This document shows positions 58,942-64,000 of a stretch of DNA of 64,000 bases, in pieces (position 1 is the stretch's first letter; every line of letters begins with the position of its first letter). Position numbers and translations under genes: made by a program. Under the pieces are notes generated by a model. It saw only the letters and a list, made by a program, of their open reading frames with translations, had not been told where the DNA came from and made no database searches. Origin of the DNA: Phoronis australis (lineage: Eukaryota; Phoronida; Phoronidae); contig NMRA01000020.1 in the NCBI GenBank assembly GCA_002633005.1, forward strand, positions 459,621-523,620, read 5' to 3'.

Positions 58942-61399
58942 GGGTGGTGATAGCATTGAGTTTGACCTTCTCACTACCATATGCGCATACATGTATTGCC
59001 TGGCTGGCAAACAAAAGGCTAGCCAACTTAGTATCGTAAGAGTCGCCGTTGTATCTTTTTACAAGTTGTCGCAGACGTTGGTGATAGTCGTGTAGGCGTG
59101 CTAGTATCGTAGATTGAATTGTTGCAACATATTGTGCAAAAAATGATGTTTTTTACAACACCGTCTGCAACAACTAGCGACTCCGTCTTTTACAGCCTTT
59201 GTCTCGACGTGCTTTTGGTATTTTTTTCTTAAGTTTTCTAGGAAAATGAAAAGCTCATCTTATTATTTTGTTCATTGGCTTGCAGATATCTTTATTTGTA
59301 TACGATGTTTGACCATTCGCTGAACGACAAGTTTGACTAGCGACGTCTTGGACTCTCCGTGTTCAACGAAGTGGGTGAAATTCATATGAATCCGATCATC
59401 CACTTCTGACATATGAAGTTCTAAAGTTAGCCAGAATTATACAGCCTCGTTTTGCTCATTGAAGTGATAAAGGAGATAGCAACATAATATCGTTTTTCTA
59501 TGTCCCTCTATGAGTTTGGAATTCGTAAAATTTAAAAGGATACTAAACCCCGCCTTGATGATTTAAACCTATCATTGTTCTGTCACCTGCTGATGCAGAC
59601 ATTGGCGTCAATCTTGAAAGATAAAATCAGGAATCAGCTAAAGACTCGAAGTCCATACGTCACAGATTAGATATTATAGATTTTAGTATGGGATGTTTCT
59701 CGCCACAGTGGACGCACAATTCGCTAAAAGCTTGCCCGTTTAGCAGACTTTGAAAGGTGTTTTAAAATTTTCCGCCAAACCTTTAAGGCTGTCGAGGGTT
59801 GCAGAGCATTATTTTGATTTAGAGAATGGAGTGGGAATGTTGTTTTTAATATCTGTTTATAAGCCAAAATGTCTTTGGTATCCTTTCAAATTTGTAGAAA
59901 TTTCGTAAATCCTGAATTAACAAAAATGATTAGACAACAGTGGTAAGTGCATTTTCATTAGCGCATTTCCAAAGGGTGTCATTGTGCTCTTAAAATCAGA
60001 GTTGCTCAAGTCAACTAATTGAGTTATAATCAAACCGTTTTCGAAGTTTTTGCGGAGATTTGACAAGTACACATTAATCAATGATCAGTTCACTTTCAGA
60101 TTAAGATCAATTTTAAATAAAACCCCTGTAGTGACGGAGTTGGAATTCCTGTTTATTGAGTTTCAAATCGGCGCATTTATATAGGGCTCAATCCTGTCGT
60201 CCACCTTCAAGACTTTTAATTGTCGCTTTGCCCATTGTTTTCTTGTCAACACGTGGCTTGTTCAGCAGTTATTCCATAGTTTTCGTCGTCTACGACCGAT
60301 CGAAGCGTGTTTCAGATATTCTTACTAGTCGCCCTCTAACAGCGAAAATACCATTGAGTTGGAGACATTAATTAAAAATAAAATTTAAAGGTTGATGTCT
60401 CCGTTGTTTGCTGGTAAATATCCGATTACACATACTTACGTAAATTGCATGTGTATCAAGTAGATCTTGGAAACAACAATAAGTCGTCAACAGTTTGTTT
60501 TGAAAAACTTGTCAAAACAAAAATGAGTTTTCACCACGGAATGGAGACCGGGTCACATTATTGATAGCGAAGATTAAAAATGCGAATGATTCGATGCGCG
60601 TGCGTAAATGTACCCTAAACGCTCCCCTTTGGCAAGTCGGCAGTCCCGACTCGTTTCGGTATATTACTTTTAACTGATGATGAAATGATTTCAATAGGCC
60701 TACTTCGATGTTTACAAGCAATAACAGTTTTAGATGTTTTATCAATCCAAACGTGGAAGCCAGAAGTAAAAGCTCACTTCGGGAAGGCGGTAACAACAAT
60801 TTTGCAATTTGATTGACGGACAAGCGTTCCGTTAATTTTGCACCTGCCAACGCTATTATCTCACAAAATCCATTCAAATTTGAAAACCGTAGTCTGCATG
60901 TACTTCACCAGGAGTTTTCAACTCCGTTTAACGACCTGTGAGTGGGACCTCCGACAGATAACCGGCAGCACCACGCGGCATATTGACCACGGTGTGTCAT
61001 AAACATTCCTTACCAACAGAAGGCGGCCACGGATCGAACGAGTGCACTGTCTGACGTGTTGTTGTCCGCTTCGTTGATCAGTGCAGTAGAAGAGGAAAAT
61101 TTCACATTTCTATCACCGTCGTTTAGGTGGGTTGGTGAGAGCAATTTATCATCGAGCAAAACCATTCGAAGCAATAATACGGTCAATAGGGAGAGTTTTT
61201 AAGAGGCAATTACGACCTCATCATGCGCTGGAGGTAATGTGAATGTATTGCTGGAGGCGATGCCCAAACGCTTGTGAGAAAATGGCTCGTCGCTTTACTT
61301 AACAGGTGTGGGGATCAAAAACAGCGAACTTATGTATGATCATTTTGAAACACTTGGGCACAGACTAAGCTGTAGTTAAGGGGACAATGACCGAAATTC
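58942..61399. other. No gene recognised; includes the VAMP-like gene 3' flank
   Basis: The start should be 3' UTR of the R-SNARE. The minus-strand frame at 60512-60877 has no feature I can name. A small GCTGGAGG(T/C) duplication lies at about 61230-61260. Confidence 0.4.
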
Positions 61400-61560
61400 A
61401 CCAAACTTTAAGAAAAGATAAGGCGCTAGGACACACACAAAAAATAGTGTAGCAAAAAGTAACCATTTTGTGCAATCTTATGCCAGTCACTAGGCTTGTA
61501 TATTTTATTACAAAACTCAGCTAACTCAACTCTGAGGATGACAATTGAAAGAAGTCACAT

Positions 61561-61633
61561 CTTCCTAACCTGGAACCATGCTGATAACAAAATAAGTCCC
61601 GTTCCTCACCTGGCACCATGCTGATAACAAAAG
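61561..61633. repeat. 40-bp tandem duplication
   Basis: CTTCCTAACCTGGAACCATG and GTTCCTCACCTGGCACCATG, each followed by CTGATAACAAAA, begin at 61561 and 61601. Confidence 0.8.
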
Positions 61634-63317
61634 GACTCTTCACATTTCTTCATTTTTTCCAAACCAAACATTTTCACAACTAACAGTACAGGTTTCAGAT
61701 TACAAATTCATCTTTCTATTGTCAAATTCCTGTTTGACACTAAACCTATTACGGACCTTCAAATTTTAACATAAGCTGAAACAAAACGAACTTCCATCTT
61801 CTTCATATACAGAATCACATAAGAGATATCAACATCTACATAATTATTCAAACGAGAAAAAAAATAATTTCTCAGTTCTATATACATGTAAGTATACCAA
61901 TGAAACTGTTTTTATCCAACTATGGGTAGAACATTCAGTAACTGATCTTAAATTTTGTCCAGGCAGCTCAACCACACAACATGACATTTACAAGTTAGTG
62001 TATTCCTGTCCACATATTAACAGCAACATGCTTGGTTACATACTTGCAGTTAACCCCTAAAAACAAAGAAATATCCAAGTCAGGTCATGGCCAAATGTGT
62101 AACAAGACGGAAGCACCTGCTTCTTTTGAAACATAGTGCCATTTGTTTTCTGAATCAGAAGTTCAAAATGAATTGTCTTGAGCAGTTATCTCCCCATGTA
62201 TATAATCAAAGATGAACTGAGTTGCCCTTTTGCACCCAGAGAGGGTGCTTGAGTCTTGTACCCCCTATGAACTAGCAAACAAGAACACAACATAGTGTGA
62301 AGTAACACCCAGGGCTAATTGAAGGGACACGTCCCGTGTCATTAGTGCATAAAAAATTCATTGAGACGCACTAAGATTGCTTAACTTGGGCCGATGTGTG
62401 CACTAAAGCAGTCACAATTACGCCAGATTTTGTCTTCAATTATACACATTGCATTCAGAATCTAATACAACTGCATTGCATTCAGAATCTAATACAACTA
62501 CAATGCAGAGCAGCTGATCAAAACAACATGGGGTCTAGCATATTGTGAAAATACATATCCCAACTGTAGATTTATGTGTTTATTTAAAGTGAAATGCAGT
62601 TAATCACTCAGACCAATCATCCGCATATAACATACTGAAGTTACATGATAGCAGATGAAAACATGCATATCTAAATGACACCCCCCCAAAAAGGTCCTAA
62701 AAATTGGCAATAGATTTAAGGCCATGTGGGTCAACTGACCCATAGCCATGTTTTTCTAAATTGATCCTTGAACATCCTGGTCTGATAACATCAAATAATG
62801 AAGATGGCTGGACCAAATAAAAAGGACAATCATTACCTTTACAGCCAGTCAGGCTCCTGACTGAACCCCCAGGGAAACAAAAATGTGATCAACCCATTCC
62901 CGGATAGGAAGGGAAATTGATGAACATTTGTTCTTGAATAGGTCCATGAATGAACTTAATGTTGAAATGAAATACTCAGAATCTGGTTGATAACATTCGC
63001 ACACCAACAATGTGCAACTTGACAAGTCCCAAGAAAACTGTACCGTTTTATAAAAAATCAATAAATTTTCGTAACAACACACTTGGACAATTTCACAATG
63101 ACTTCACATTTTTCTGATTACTTCCTTTATGAGTATTTGCCACAACTTGAAAGAAATTTTACACCTTCTTGAGTACTAGAGTTAACAGACTGACTGACAA
63201 ATGCCTTACAAGTGATTGGGTCCCAATTTTTTATTAAAAACTACAGTATGCTGGAACCAATGAAACTCCAACACCAATTGTCCTGGATTAGTCCGTGAAC
63301 CCACCAATGACCCCGTT
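61634..63317 (-). other. 3' UTR or downstream flank of the minus-strand gene
   Basis: It lies downstream of the stop at 63432 on the minus strand. AT-rich, with no supported reading frame. Several TTTATT blocks (AATAAA on the minus strand), for example near 62578, could be polyadenylation signals; which is used is unknown. Confidence 0.35.
62448..62501. repeat. 27-bp tandem duplication
   Basis: ATTGCATTCAGAATCTAATA + CAACTGC is repeated from 62448 and 62475 almost without change. Confidence 0.9.
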
Positions 63318-63420
63318 GACCCAGCATAGGTCGTGATAGGTCATCCAACAGCTGTTTCTGCTTGGCCACCAAGAACTGCTGCACGAATTGCTCAAGATCA
63401 CCACCACAGTGAACTGTTGA
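63318..63420 (-). pseudogene. Diverged tandem copy of the last-exon end
   Basis: Offset by 101 bases from the terminal exon, the minus strand reads VHCGGDLEQFVQQFLVAKQK and QLLDDLS, matching ARCDDNIEQVIRQFLVEERE and QLLADLS of the intact exon. The TGA after ADLS has become CGA here, so the frame runs on. It lies downstream of the true stop and should be 3' UTR. Confidence 0.75.
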
Positions 63421-63431
63421 GCCAACAGAGG

Positions 63432-63588
63432 TCATGACAGATCAGCCAACAACTGTTCTCGTTCCTCCACCAAGAACTGCCGTATGACTTGCTCGATGTT
63501 GTCATCACAGCGGGCCACCTGGCGCTCCATCGTCATCCTGAAGTCCTCACTCACCCCCTTCTGAACACCCCTCGTCACCGTGCGCTGT
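63432..63588 (-). CDS. Terminal exon of an unrecognised gene
   Basis: The acceptor (TTGACTTTTCAG) at 63589 opens one completing base, then QRTVTRGVQKGVSEDFRMTM, ERQVARCDDNIEQVIRQFLV, EEREQLLADLS and TGA at 63432. The peptide is charged, with a heptad-like pattern that would form an amphipathic helix or coiled coil as the C terminus of a larger protein. The rest of the gene lies beyond 64000. I do not recognise the family. The clean acceptor, in-frame stop and local duplication support a real exon. Confidence 0.6.
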
Positions 63589-64000
63589 CTGAAAAGTCAA
63601 CAACTAGGTTAGTCTTACTCATTACAAGTAGGCGTGAAAACGAAGAAAAGATGAAAAACAGGCAATGAGCAAAATAGTAGAATATGAAATAATCCCCACA
63701 TGCCAAACATTAGTAATTATTGAAACTTACAAACTGCTCATTTGATATTTTTGTTTTTCAAGGAAAGTAGCAATTCATCACAATACAAATCTGACATTTG
63801 CTAAGTACAAACATTCATGATAACTGGTGGTTCATGTCTGTCTAGTGATGGTAATCACCCTCATCAATCAAACTGCGTATATATCTAAATTTTATGCCCC
63901 TCGTATCAAGCATAAAGTCAACAGAAGTTGTCAGACAAATGCAAATTGCCAACATTGGCTGCGTAAACAGACACACCTGTTCAAAAAAATCCAGACCGAC
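63589..64000 (-). other. Intron upstream of the terminal exon
   Basis: No exon seen in the remaining 400 bases; the gene continues out of the window. Confidence 0.45.

Noticed and set aside
58907-59095. 62-codon frame starting MTGTQLLRKFF
   Set aside because: It overlaps the R-SNARE last exon in another frame; the exon frame joins in phase to the membrane segment.
60512-60877. 121-codon minus-strand frame with Leu-rich stretches
   Set aside because: No signal, domain or splice sites; composition alone is not enough.

Overview
The window is animal nuclear DNA, not prokaryotic: coding sequence is sparse and split by GT/AG introns, long stretches hold no gene, and short interspersed repeats are dense (tRNA-derived SINEs, hairpin MITEs, tandem repeats, DNA-transposon and retroelement relics). 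A secreted neuropeptide-type precursor, a vesicle R-SNARE and a THAP zinc-finger protein point to a bilaterian or other metazoan. The repeat style and a decayed element gene that I recall from marine invertebrates suggest a marine invertebrate, perhaps an invertebrate deuterostome. The phylum is inference only. The assembly has a gap of about 600 N at 13778-14379 and a single N at 33560.

Layout. 1-6.8 kb: gene-poor, with a perfect hairpin near 0.93 kb, a TTAA-ended short element, two SINEs and a hairpin MITE. 6.8-7.6 kb: the best new gene, a minus-strand prepropeptide with signal peptide, two dibasic-bounded Tyr-ending peptides (one with an amidation Gly) and the start of an acidic EF-hand-like segment. 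It lies behind a recognisable promoter (CRE, CCAAT, TATA) and a noncoding first exon. 8.6-12.9 kb: inverted-repeat elements. 13.8-14.8 kb: assembly gap followed by an RNase H relic of a non-LTR retrotransposon. 15.9-27.6 kb: repeats, a 31-bp minisatellite and one possible orphan exon. 27.66-30.60 kb: a 2.9-kb DNA transposon with about 0.5-kb inverted termini, an 8-bp target duplication and a decayed internal gene. 32.2-33.5 kb: SINEs, then a THAP gene whose domain is interrupted by one in-frame TAG, behind ETS- and E2F-like sites. 43.3-47.1 kb: more short elements. 48.1-58.9 kb: a plus-strand four-exon VAMP/synaptobrevin-like gene. 49.4-50.6 kb, inside its first intron: an inverted-repeat element, a 44-bp tandem repeat and a possible glycoprotein exon. 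61.4-64 kb: the 3' end of an unrecognised minus-strand gene whose last exon has been partly duplicated in tandem.

The genes do not form an operon or pathway. The propeptide and the R-SNARE both belong to regulated secretion, but their nearness is not evidence of a link. The clearest novelties are the propeptide, the R-SNARE with a Cys-rich juxtamembrane segment and luminal tail, the intact-ended transposon with the relic gene, and the THAP gene with a single stop.
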